A stretch of 64,000 bases of DNA from positions 15,723,001 through 15,787,000 of the forward strand of contig CM044311.1 of NCBI GenBank assembly GCA_024291935.2. The letters run 5' to 3'. A model generated the notes under the pieces. That model was not told the origin of the DNA and did no database searches. It saw only the letters and a program-made list of their open reading frames with translations. Positions 54,341 to 64,000 of this stretch are shown here, one piece after another. Numbering within the stretch: the first letter of the stretch is position 1; each line of letters begins with the position of its first letter. Source of the stretch: Okapia johnstoni. Lineage: Eukaryota > Chordata > Mammalia > Artiodactyla > Giraffidae. The position numbers were made by a program, and so were the translations under genes.

Positions 54341-54586
54341 AATTAAAAATTTTTTATTTAAAAAATTTATTTATTTTTGGCTTCATTGGGTCTTAGTTGC
54401 AGGATGTGTGATCTTTCGTTGCAGTACGCTGGCTTTGTTCGACTTGTGGCACATGGGCTCTGTATTTCAGCGTGCAGGCTAAGTTGCCCCAAGACATGGG
54501 ATCTTAGTTCTCTGACCAGGGATTAAACCCATGTCCCCTGCCATTGCAAGGTGGATTCTTAACCACTGGACCATCAGGGAAGTCCC
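54341..54586 (-). mobile_element. CHR SINE, long form
   Basis: Antisense copy (ttggcttcattgggtcttag; ctctgaccagggattaaacc; ggaccatcagggaagtcc). 17-bp TSD tctgagRcattWtaaaa (54324-54340 and 54587-54603). Confidence 0.93.
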
Positions 54587-54603
54587 TCTGAGACATTTTA
54601 AAA

Positions 54604-55221
54604 TAAGAAATCCGTGGTAAAAGAAAAAAAAAAAAGTCCTGCTCCTTAAGCACTATGTACCTATTGAATTAGGGACCTGGGATGATTTTTAAAAATAAAT
54701 CTTAAAAATTAAAGGTGGAAACTAAAGGACTATTGGGTAAATCCTCACTAACTAGAAATTCAATAAGCCGGAAAACTGACCAAATATTCTCATGTATATT
54801 TTTCAGTTCTTGACATTTACCTATGCTTAAGTCAAAAAAGCTAAAACTGTTTGAGAGCATCAAAGAAACCATTTGCTTATTTTGTTTTGTGTAATAAAAC
54901 ATTAAAGAAGCTAAAACTCTTCACATATAAACTGTATAAAAATATCTATAAATACATGAACTGTGCAGATTTACATGACCAGGCTTTTTTAAAGCTAATA
55001 AATTTTGCCGTTGTTATTTGGTTCAGACGGCACACTTTGGCCCTGAGACACAGAAGACTTTGTGTATCCTTATATCATGCATACCCAGTAATACCCATCT
55101 AGTTTTTCTTGAGGCTTTTCTATACCCCATTATTTGTTGGTTTTTTTCTTGAGCAACTACCATAGCTTCAAGAACTCTCAGCTTCTTGGAATAGTCACCA
55201 ACTGAGAGTTTTTTTTGCATG
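54604..55221. other. No recognised feature
   Basis: AT-rich with an A-run near 54625; nothing recognised. Confidence 0.4.
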
Positions 55222-55434
55222 AGTGATCAGTGATCAGACTCTTTGTGACTGTATGGACCGTAGCCTGCCAGGCTCTTCTGTCCACAGGATTCTCCAGGCA
55301 AGAATACTGCAGTGGGTTGCCATCTCCTTCTCCAGGGCTCTTCCTGACCCAGGGATCAAATTCACATTTCCTGTGTCTCCTGCATTGGCAAGTGATTTTT
55401 TTTTTCTTACCACTTAATGCCACCTAGGAAGCCC
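55222..55434 (-). mobile_element. Bov-tA SINE
   Basis: Antisense copy with a T-run inside the head region (55398-55407) and gagtgatcagtgatcagact at the tail. Confidence 0.88.
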
Positions 55435-55599
55435 TGTCAGTTACATTAGGACAGTTATCTAGAACAGAATCTTATTCTGCTTTATTATCGTACTAGGAAG
55501 AGAGTACACAAACACTTGCCAAATGATGCTTTAATCTGTTGTTCTTGAGTGCTTTAAAAATAACATCTTGGCAAAAAATAATACCATTTTAATAATTAA

Positions 55600-55865
55600 C
55601 ACTGTCAAATCAAATCAGTAAAAATGCATTTAGATAAAAAACCAAGATCAGAAGGGAGAAGTAGAAGCATCTCTATTTGCATACAATAGGATTGTTATAC
55701 AGATGATCTTAAAAGAATGTATAAACTAACCATCAGAATACATAAGTAAGTTTACCAAGTTCATAGGACACAAGATTAATATTAGCAAATTAATTGTATT
55801 TCATATAATAGCAGTAAATAATTGAAAAGTGAAATAAAAACAATTTACAATAACACCAAAAGGCA
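55600..55865 (+). mobile_element. L1 ORF2 relic, small piece
   Basis: Decayed sense text similar to the region after the RT catalytic box (agtagaagcatctctatttg; acacaagattaatattagca). It lies upstream of, but corresponds to a later part of ORF2 than, the next relic, so it is a separate copy or a rearrangement. Confidence 0.5.
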
Positions 55866-55869
55866 TGAC

Positions 55870-57125
55870 ATATTGAACAAATAACCATATGCCAACAAAT
55901 CAGATAACCTAGATGAAATGACAAAGCTCTAGAAACACAAAACCTACCAGGAATGATTCACGAGGAAATAGAAAACCTGAATTGATCTATAACCAGTAAG
56001 GAGATTGAAAGAACAATAAAAAAGTCTCCCAACAAAGAAAAGCTTTGGATCTTATGTCTGCATTGGTGGATTTTACCCAATATTTATAAAAGAATTATCA
56101 TCAATTTTCCTGAAACTCTTCCAGAAAATTGGAGAGGAGGGAGCACTTCTTAGCATGTTCTCTGAGGCAAGCATCACTCTGATAAGAAAACCAGAAAAAG
56201 ACACTTTAAGAAAACTACAGAGTGGTATCCCTTTTGAATATTGATGCAAAAATCCTCAATAAAATACTAGCAAACCAAATTTAACATCACATTAGAAAGA
56301 TCACACACTATGACCAAGTGGAATTTATTCCTTGAATGCAAATATGGTTCAACATTTGAGAATCAATATCTTATGCTACACTGACAAAATTAATGAAAAA
56401 AATACATTACTATCTTAACTGAAATAGAAAAAGCATTTGACAACCTTAACACCCATTCATAAGGAAAACATTTAACAAAATAAGAATAGAGGAGAACTAC
56501 CTCAGTATGATAAAAGCCATATATGAAAAACCCACAGTAAACATCGTACTCGATGGGGAAAGACTGAAAGCTTGTCCTTCAAGTTCAGGACCAAAGCAAG
56601 AATGACTGCTTTCACCACTTCAGTTCAACTTGGCACTGAAGCTCCAGGCAGAGCAATTAGGCAAGAAAAATAAATAAAAGTCAAATAAATCAGAAAGGAG
56701 AAACTGATCTGTTTGCAGATGATATGACCTTATGTATAGAAAATCCTAAAAAGTCTTCCCCAAAACTGTCATAACTAATAAAAGAATTCAGTAATCAGAT
56801 ATAAAATCAACATACAAAAATCAGTTGTGTTTTTATACACTAACAATAAACAATCCTAAAAGGAAATTAGCAAAACAATACCATTTGTAACAGCATCGCA
56901 ATAATAAAATACCAAGAAATAAACATAACTAAAGAGGTAAAAACTTGCACGCTGAAAACTACAAAACATTACTGAAAGAAATTAAAGAAGCCAAAAATAA
57001 TGAAAAGACGTCCTGTGTTCATTGATTGGAAGATCTAATATTGTTAAGATGTCCATAATTCCCAAAGCAGTCTACACTTTCAATGCAATCCCTATCAAAT
57101 TCCCAATGGCACTCTTTTTGTAAAA
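55870..57125 (+). mobile_element. L1 ORF2 relic with reverse-transcriptase region
   Basis: Sense L1 running in order from the text before the RT (aacaaatcagataacctaga) through gcaaaaatcctcaataaaat and gcatttgacaaccttaacac to the FADDM catalytic codons at about 56712-56726, then gattggaagatctaatattg. Stops and indels are frequent. No 3' UTR. Confidence 0.85.
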
Positions 57126-57616
57126 AAAATATTTTTATTCTTTTATTCTAAGTTTATATCTTAAAGGAACTCTCTTGGGGTGCTAATCTGGACCTTATTT
57201 TGGAGGTAGAACTTAGAGGACTTCCAGACAGACTGTGTGTGGTGGTAGGGAAGAAGAAAGAAGACTGTTGGTTTGAACCTGAAGATGCTCTACTAAGCTC
57301 TAACTTAGCAGATGGTGATGTGATTCACTTAGGGTAGACTAGGGGAAGTTTGAGTAGGCACTGAATTCAACGTCCTGCTTTGGTCATGCTAGTTTTGAGA
57401 TGCCATTAGACATCTCTCCAGGGAGCAGCTGGAGATTTGATTCTGGAGCTCAGGGAGAGGTCACGGATATAGCTATTACCTTTGGAAGTCTTCTGATACA
57501 GAGGACATCTAGAACCCTGAGCTGGATATGCTTACTTAAGCAGGGTCTTTGGTTTAGTTCTGGCTTCCTCTCACGTTTTCTAGCAGTGACAACTGCAAAT
57601 ACCAGTAAGGGCTTTG
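57126..57616. other. Unassigned; possible old repeat
   Basis: The stretch ttttgagatgccattagaca to ctggagctcagggagaggtc (about 57391-57462) recalls a dispersed ancient repeat I cannot name. Confidence 0.35.
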
Positions 57617-58195
57617 TATTAGTTTCCTAGGGCTTCTGTAACGAAGTACCACAACCTTGGTGGCTTAGAACAACAAAAATTTACTGTGTCATGGTTCTGG
57701 AGGTGAGAAACCCCAAATCCAGGTGACGACAGGGCTGTGTCCCTTCTGAAGCATCTGGGGAAAGATCCCTCCTTGTCTCTTCCTGCTTCCCACGCCCTCA
57801 GGCGTTCTTTCACGTGGCTGTCTTCTCCTCATGCGTCTGTTCATATAATCTCTGTGTGTATCTGCATCTATGTGCAGTTTCTCCTTGTCATATGGGCACC
57901 AGTCATATTGGAGTAGAGTGTCACCATTCTCCGGTGTGATCTTAACTAATCACTTCTTCAGTTCTTCAGTGACCATATATTTTTTTTTTGGCCATGTCGC
58001 ACAGCGTGCAGGATCTTAGTTCCCTGACCAGTGATCAAACCCGTGCCTCCTGCCGTGGGAGAGCAGAATCCTAACCACTGGACCACCAGGGAATTCCCTG
58101 ACCATTTCTAAATAAAGTCATGTTTATTCTGAATTTCTGGGAGTTAGGACATCAACCTGTTTTTCTTAAGAGCACTCAATTCAACTCATAACAGG
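57617..58195 (-). repeat. MLT1-type MaLR LTR
   Basis: Antisense LTR: ttagtttcctagggcttctg, gtaccacaaccttggtggct, accagtcatattggagtaga, taaataaagtcatgtttatt, gggagttaggacatcaacct. Interrupted by one CHR. Confidence 0.82.
57977..58098 (-). mobile_element. CHR SINE
   Basis: Antisense CHR (ggccatgtcgcacagcgtgc; actggaccaccagggaattc) with TSD tgaccat (57970-57976 and 58099-58105). Confidence 0.9.
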
Positions 58196-59284
58196 CTTCT
58201 ACAAGGATACCTACTGACCTTGCAGAATTAAAAGGATATACTTAAGTTGCGACTATATTATATCTGATGATATGTGACCTTTTATATTAACCAGAATATT
58301 AAATGTATTAAACCACTGTGTTATACATGTTCTGAATAATAGTCTATCCTGACAACATTGCTCTTAGAAAGTAAACGCAGAACACTTCAGAACATCACAC
58401 ACTGATCAGCTTGGAGGCACAGAGATGCAAATTCCTGGAAAACACTCTCAAATTCCATGAATACAGTACTTGACCAAATTTGTAGATAATAGTCAAACAG
58501 CTGACTCATATTTCTGGATTTTTGGAAAACAAACACTATGCCACAGTACATACTGATGTGTGTACTCAAAAAAAAAAAAAGAGGAAAAAGAGCTTACAAA
58601 ACTGCTGAAGATTTAGAGTAGCCAGAAACACTATGTACTGGCTGAATTCTTGGATAACCTCAAGTTAAACTTTCTGTCAAAAGTTTGGCTTGCTTCAGTC
58701 TCATGTCATTTTTCACAGCTGTACACTTTTAAAGCATGTCACACCTCCTCTGAATACACTATTTAGAGGTAAGGATGCAGAACTTTTAAATAAAGAACTT
58801 TTAAATAAAGCAATGTAAAGTCATGTAGAAGTGTCCAGCAGAAAGATTCAGGGACTTGAAACCATGCTTTATTTGAGAAACAACTCAGCTGATGGAAACC
58901 TCCAGATTCCTGAGAAGTTTTGTTGATTAGAAATGGCTAGTTGCAATTCCCTAGCTTTTTTTTCCTTTATAGAGTTATGGCTGGACATAATTAGGAACTA
59001 TGATGTGGAACTCATTCATTTGTTTCTTTTTGCTCAAGCTACTGAGCAAAATTTTATCATATAATGAATATTATAATTCAAGAGGCTCTGTGATGCTGGG
59101 TCCTAGAGATAGGAGATGGAAAGGAAAAAGGGCATTGGGGAGTTAGAGCTGCTATGGATATGCCAATGAGACTGCTGTTGCGGGCACAGAGTGCAGATGG
59201 AGTTTCAGTGGCCCATGGCATTGCCTAGCGATGAAACTGGCATAGAAGCTAAATTCCTGGAGGCTGAACACATAGCTCTACCTT
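58196..59284. other. Unrecognised stretch
   Basis: Mostly single-copy-looking. A perfect 15-bp tandem repeat, gaacttttaaataaa, lies at 58780-58794 and 58795-58809; an A13 run near 58568. Confidence 0.4.
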
Positions 59285-59545
59285 GTGTCTGTTGGGTGTC
59301 TTGCCAAATTGCTTAATTTCTTGGTGCTTCAATGTCCTTGTTTTTGCAAGATGAGAACAATGACAAACATTTTACAGCACTGGAACCAAGGATAAATTTA
59401 ACTAAAAACAGATTCCTGGGCCCCAACCCTGGTTGTCATTAAATACAAAGAGTACTTTGAGAAATACGAATTACATACAGTATGTAAAGTACTTAGAATA
59501 GGGCATGTGACGAACAGGCATTCAGTGAATGTTGGTTATTTTTTC
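59285..59545 (+). repeat. MIR SINE with MER-type fragment inside
   Basis: Sense MIR (gtcttgccaaattgcttaat; cttcaatgtccttg; taaagtacttagaatagggc; gcattcagtgaatgttggtt) interrupted at about 59400-59465 by gattcctgggccccaaccct, which resembles a MER5/MER20 piece. Confidence 0.65.
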
Positions 59546-59582
59546 ACCTCTTCCCTTATTAAGTACGTAGAGATGAAGGAAA

Positions 59583-59705
59583 TGGGCTTCCCAGGTGGTT
59601 CAGCGCTAAAGAATCCACCTGCCAATGCAGGAGCCGCAGGAGACACAGGGTTCAATCCTCGGGTCGGGGAGACCCCCTGGAGGAAGCAATGTAGTCACAG
59701 TTGAG
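59583..59705 (+). mobile_element. Bov-tA SINE, truncated
   Basis: Sense head half only (gcttcccaggtggttcagcg; ggttcaatcctcgggtcggg), tail lost. Confidence 0.85.
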
Positions 59706-59842
59706 CAAGATCAATGGAATCATTCTTTCAGCATCTCTCTAACTCTTGATTATCAAGTGCTCTGAGTGAAAAAATGTTTAGATAGGATTATTGATTGATC
59801 ATCTACCAGTCAATCAAGTGCTGTGACCTCTTCAGCAGAGAG

Positions 59843-60056
59843 TGCATGGGTTCTCAGTTGCTAAGTTCTGTCTGACTCTTTACCACCTGATGGACTGTAG
59901 CCTACTAGGCTCCTCTGTCCATGGGATTTCCCAGGCAAGGATACTGGAGTGGATTGCCATTTCCTTCTCCAGGGGTTTTTCCTGACCCAGAGACCGAACT
60001 CTCGTCTCCTACATTGGCAGGCAGGTTCTTTACCACTGAGCCACCAGGGAAGCCCT
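59843..60056 (-). mobile_element. Bov-tA SINE
   Basis: Full antisense copy: gttctcagttgctaagttct to ttaccactgagccaccaggg. Confidence 0.9.
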
Positions 60057-60369
60057 CAGCACAGACTAAAATTAATATATTTTTGGAGGTTAAATGAAGG
60101 TTATTTTGAGACTTTTTAGTCTCTTCCATTGGTTTGTCTCCTTGTTCTCATACCTACTTCAATTATTAAGATCAGCCCCATGACCCAAAAGCAACATCTT
60201 GCAAGAAAGAAAAATCCATACCAATAAGGACAAGTTTTTTTGGTCAGTGTTCTCATAGCTTCAGTTAAGGACATGAAAGTACTGTGTGAGCAGTTTTGTG
60301 TAAAAATTTTTTTTCTACTAGAGGCTGACTCATAGCAGTACCAGCAGGACAGAGAAAAATGAGTGTGAC
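60057..60369. other. No recognised feature
   Basis: Apparently unique sequence. Confidence 0.4.
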
Positions 60370-60960
60370 TGTTTATACTGTGTATCAACTTGGCTGGGCT
60401 ACGGTCCCCAGTTGTCTGGTCAAACACCAGTCTAGACATTGCTGTGAAAGTAGTTTTGAGATATGATGACATATATAGTCAGTAGACTTTGAGTAAAGAG
60501 ATTATTCTCCATAATGTGGATGGATCTTCAATCAGTTGAAGGCCTCAAGAACAAAGACTGAAGTTTGCTGGAGAAGAAGGAATTTTATTTTATTTATTTT
60601 GGCCGCACCATGTGGCATGCAGGATATTAGTTCCCCAACCAGGGATTGAACCAATGCCTCCTGCAGTGAAAGCATGGAGTCCTAAACACTCCAGGGAATT
60701 CCTGAGAAGAAGAAATTTTAACCCAAGATTGCAAATAGAAACTCTAAGTTTCCAGCCTGTCTGGCCTGCCCTATTTTGGACTCAAGACTACCATGTCAGC
60801 TCTTACCTGAATTTCCAGGCTGCTGGCTTGCCTTATATATTTTAGACTTTCCAGCTCCCCTAATTGCATGAGTCAATTCCTGAAAATAAATCTGCCTCTT
60901 GCTATGTCTTATTTATTCAGCTTCTCTGGAAGTTCCTGACTGCTACACTGAGGATAATAA
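60370..60960 (+). repeat. ERVL/MaLR-type LTR split by CHR
   Basis: Sense LTR text: gtatcaacttggctgggcta, caaacaccagtctagacatt, tcagttgaaggcctcaagaa, then after the CHR tttccaggctgctggcttgc, aattcctgaaaataaatctg and a cctgactgctaca end. Confidence 0.7.
60588..60703 (-). mobile_element. CHR SINE
   Basis: Antisense CHR with 17-bp TSD gagaagaagRaatttta (60571-60587 and 60704-60720). Confidence 0.93.
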
Positions 60961-61233
60961 GTGAAAACTGTGATCAGATTTCTTTAAAGAAACCTCATAT
61001 TTTCTACTAGTACCATGCCCGATCTGTGTAGTTGATTAAGGTTTGTTTATAAGGTACCCCATGTACTCAGAACACTTTTGTTTTTCTACGTGATTACAGT
61101 TTTCTTATGAAAGGTACAGCCAAATGAAGAGACAAGTAAGGTGAGGTCTGTTTGGGTCCCGAACCCGGAGCTTCCATATCTTCTCCTAGCCTCTACCAAA
61201 TTTCAAAGAAAAAGATTCTATTATGGCTCTGTT

Positions 61234-61727
61234 ATTTTTTATTTTTTATTTTTTTTTGGACTTCCCAGGTGGCAGTAGTGGTAAAGAACCTGCTGCCATT
61301 GCAGGAGGCTTAAGAGACTTGGCTTCAATCCTTGAGTCGGGAAGATCCCCTGGAGGAGAGCAAGGCAACCCACTCCAGTATTCTTGCCTGGAGAACCCCA
61401 TGGGCAGAAGAGACTGGAGGGCTACAGTCCATGGGGTCGCAAAGAGTTGGACATCACTGAAGTGACAGCGCACAAGTTTATTTTTAATTGGAGGATAATT
61501 GTTTTATGATGTTGTGTTGGTTTCTGCTGTACAACAGTGTGAATCAGTGGTAAGTAAACACATATCCCCTCCCTCTTGAGTCTCCCCGCACCCCCTCTCC
61601 CCCCACCCCTCCAGGTCATCACAGAGCACTGAGCTGAGCTCCCTGTGCTGTACAGCAGCTCCCCGCTAGTTAGCTGTTCTGCACATGGTAGTGTATGTAT
61701 GGCAATGCTGCTGTCTCAGTTCATCCC
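61234..61727 (-). mobile_element. L1 3' end interrupted by Bov-tA
   Basis: Antisense L1: T-rich tail at 61234-61256, body from 61476 (taattggaggataattgttt; ctccctgtgctgtacagcag). 14-bp TSD attatggctYtgtt (61220-61233 and 61728-61741) encloses the whole unit. Confidence 0.93.
61257..61475 (+). mobile_element. Bov-tA SINE nested in the L1 tail
   Basis: Sense copy (gacttcccaggtggcagtag; gtcgggaagatcccctggag) inserted in the T-rich tail of the antisense L1. Confidence 0.92.
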
Positions 61728-61741
61728 ATTATGGCTTTGTT

Positions 61742-63050
61742 TCAACTAGACTTTCTAGTAGTTGGATTGGTTTGTCTGTCACAACACTGAGCAATCCAAG
61801 ATAATGTAGTCTGAGAATTTCACATGGACAGAAGCTTAAGATGAGGAAGTTTGGTGTATATGTAAGTGCCACTGCTTTAAGACAAAGGGGCCTGCTTGAA
61901 AGCAAGAGGCAGATAACTCATACACAGTGATAGTGTTTTGATTTCCCAAGCACATCTAGGTCTAGATCAATGAATATAACTATGAAGGGCTTCTCTGTCC
62001 TGGAAAATAATGCTAGTGTACATAACCACAGCATCCTATATGTTAAACAGTATGGACAAAGCTATGGTGTGAATCTGAGTGTACACTGCCAAACTCAAGT
62101 GCTTTTGGAAAATACTATATAACTTGGAAAAATGAAAAACGAGCACCTGGTTATTTGATTGAAACTGGGTCTTTTCATCATTGAACCCCCCCCCCCCCCC
62201 CCGCAAAAGGAGACTCAGAATAGAACATTTGAAAAGAATATTTCAGGCTCAACTTTACATCTGATTAAAATCAAGCTGTATAAATAAAGTTACTGACCTA
62301 GAAATGAGAAGATAAATTTAAAAAGTGATGTTTTCTACTCATACTAAAAACATCTTTGGAAACCTCATAAGGCTCTTCAAATTTTCAAGAATTCAACACT
62401 GAGTTGGCTATCAAAATCCTGCGGAGAGTTTAGAACTGTTGTTTTACATAGGAGACCAAGTTTAACGCCATGGCTTTTACAATTTTTCTGAAAACCGTGA
62501 GCCTTTTGTCTAAGTCTTATGACTGAGGTCAGCGGTGGGAGAGGTCAATGTAGAAATTAGATCAAAACAGAATTACTCTGAATGAAGGAATCTGGGTCTT
62601 GGAACCCAGGTTCTTGACCGTGCTACCTGCTTTACCATTTCTCGGGAGGTGCCATGGAAGTTAGAACCCTGAGTGCTGTGCATAATGTAGTCTGCAAAGC
62701 ATCAGTTTAGTGTTTGTTTACAATCTTTAGGACAGCACTCAAGTCAGGGGTCCAGCAGTTAGGAAGATCAACTTAGAAGATGCTCTCAGGAAAAGCCACA
62801 GGCATCTCAACTCACTGTGTGAGAGACAAGGTAGCTTTTTTGCTGGAAAAGATATGATAGCTCCAGGACCAGCAGCACCTCTAGCTATGAGTAGGAGCAA
62901 TGAGAGATGTAATGGAGATTTGTATCCTTAGCACAGTCCCTGGCAAAAAGCCACTCACAGTTATTATTATGACTATAGCTCCTACTACTCTGGGCATGAT
63001 CCCCACTATAACCACCACTGCTACTGCTACTAGTCTCTGTTGATTGTTGC
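61742..63050. other. Unrecognised stretch with a C17 run
   Basis: About 1.3 kb of mostly unassigned sequence. Near 62920-62990 a degenerate MIR/L2 trace (ttagcacagtccctggcaaa) and a triplet-rich patch are visible. No gene seen. Confidence 0.4.
62186..62202. repeat. C17 homopolymer
   Basis: Seventeen consecutive C in otherwise AT-rich sequence; not part of a repeat I recognise. Confidence 0.97.
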
Positions 63051-63281
63051 TCTGCCCCTGCCCAGGTGGCGCTAGTGGTAAAGAACCTGCCTGCCAACAC
63101 CAGTCAAGGAGACATAAGAGACGAGGGTTTGATCCCTGGGTGGGGAAGATCCCCTGGAGGAGGGCATGGCAACCCACTCCGGTATGCTTGCCGGGAGAAT
63201 CCCATGGACAGAGGAGCCTGGTGGGCTACAGTCCATTGGGTGGCAAAGAGTCGGACATGACTGAAGTGACTTAGCATGCGA
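63051..63281 (+). mobile_element. Bov-tA SINE
   Basis: Sense copy (gcccaggtggcgctagtggt; gtggggaagatcccctggag; cggacatgactgaagtgact) with a small insertion in the tRNA-like part. Confidence 0.92.
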
Positions 63282-63469
63282 GCATTGCCACTGCCATTGT
63301 TTTCCTGCCCAGACCCCTCAAAAGCAAAGCGTGGTGATCGAAAGGAAAAATGAGGACAGACCCCTTATTTCAGCTTCCATTTACACTCCAAATTTCCAAA
63401 ATTTATTGCTGATGGAGTGATAAAAATCATTGAATAGGGATGGTTGTATCTATCCAGTTATTGGCATCA

Positions 63470-63625
63470 TGTCTATTTATAAAGTAACTGAGCATATAGT
63501 ATCTCACTTTATTCTCACAGCAACGCTAGGAGGCAAGTGCTTTCATTATCCCCATTTTAAGAATGAAGAAACAGACTCCTAGAGGGGTCGATCAAATTGC
63601 CCATGGTAACAGAGCTACCAAGTGA
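63470..63625 (-). repeat. MIR SINE
   Basis: Antisense MIR: ttattctcacagcaacgcta, tccccattttaagaatgaag, aacagagctaccaagtgaa. Confidence 0.75.
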
Positions 63626-63714
63626 AAAAAGTAGGACAAAGTATTCTGTTTATACTATTAATATGATTCTTCTGGGATTTCATTCAGAAAGGGTCAAGAA
63701 GCATTGAGATTGTG

Positions 63715-63800
63715 TTTTGTTTTTGTTTTTGGCTGTGTTGGGTCTTATTAATAGTTGCGGCACTCAGGATCTTGTTTTGGCATGCAGATCTTTTGTTTTG
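63715..63800 (-). mobile_element. CHR SINE fragment
   Basis: Antisense: tttttggctgtgttgggtct and a shortened body; the head is lost at the junction with BovB. Confidence 0.65.
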
Positions 63801-63802
63801 GT

Positions 63803-64000
63803 TCAGGGATTCTCTTTTTTGCCTTATACTGTTCATGGGGTTCTCAGGGCAAGAATACTGGGCCATTCCCTCCTCCAGTGGACCATGTTTTGTCAGAACT
63901 CTCTATTATGGCCTGTCCATCTTCATTGGCAATGCATGGCATGGCTCTTAGCTTCATTGATTTAAGCAAACTCCTTTACCAACACAAGGCTGTGATCCAT
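63803..64000 (-). mobile_element. BovB LINE, 5'-proximal region, runs off the window
   Basis: Antisense text actgttcatggggttctcag, caagaatactgggccattcc, tccagtggaccatgttttgt, ggcatggctcttagcttcat belongs to the 5' part of BovB, which is absent from all other copies here. The 3' part of this copy is missing on the left, so it is a rearranged or 3'-deleted element. Confidence 0.75.

Noticed and set aside
62186..62202. C-run as a poly-A-type tail of a retroposon
   Set aside because: No element body or TSD flanks it.

Overview
This window is nuclear DNA from a ruminant, most likely a bovid or other pecoran. The evidence is the repeat set: BovB (RTE-clade) LINE copies on both strands, dozens of Bov-tA SINEs (tRNA-Glu-like head plus BovB-derived tail), Bov-A2 SINEs ending in (AGC)n, CHR SINEs found in whales, hippos and ruminants, and L1 3' ends of the cattle type. 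Older mammalian repeats (MIR, L2, MER5-type, MLT1/MaLR LTRs) lie underneath. I cannot tell cattle, buffalo, sheep, goat or deer apart from this sequence alone.

No functional protein-coding gene is supported. Long reading frames are repeat shadows or decayed reverse-transcriptase pieces. The window reads as intergenic or deep intronic sequence. Two short stretches (28935-29190 on + and 50500-50760 on -) look mildly coding-like and are listed at low confidence.

Layout. 1-9 kb: two MaLR LTRs broken by SINEs with clear target-site duplications (TSDs), plus a 157-bp near-palindrome at 6609. 9-19 kb: TG/TA microsatellite, long CHR elements, split MIRs, one BovB. 19-28.2 kb: BovB-rich, with two roughly 1.45-kb copies placed head to head (19211-20655 minus, 21813-23312 plus). 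28.5-30.2 kb: an exon-like stretch, then a Bov-A2 whose second half and flank form a 252-bp unit present three times. 30.9-38.8 kb: an antisense L1 piece, then a very old sense L1 ORF2 relic that can be followed from about 32.4 to 38.4 kb and has been split by many later insertions. 38.9-50.4 kb: unique stretches, CHR/Bov-tA, MER5-type DNA transposons, palindromic MER104-like elements and three antisense L1 3' ends with good TSDs. 51.2-53.6 kb: a young sense L1 next to an older L1 with a 5' inversion. 55.6-57.1 kb: another decayed L1 reverse-transcriptase region. 57.6-64 kb: MLT1/ERVL-type LTRs, MIR, Bov-tA and, at the edge, a 5'-proximal piece of BovB.

The most unusual object is at 37337-37735. 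Between two copies of a 44-bp TSD, inside the old L1 relic, lies a minus-strand composite: 8-nt leader, tRNA-Tyr-like sequence that still carries its intron, 16-nt linker without a T-run, and a Bov-tA SINE in the same orientation. It looks like one reverse-transcribed Pol III read-through transcript of a tRNA-Tyr gene and a neighbouring SINE, which is the kind of event from which new composite SINEs arise. A second, weaker composite, made of two or three SINEs within a single 11-bp TSD, is at 45001-45563.
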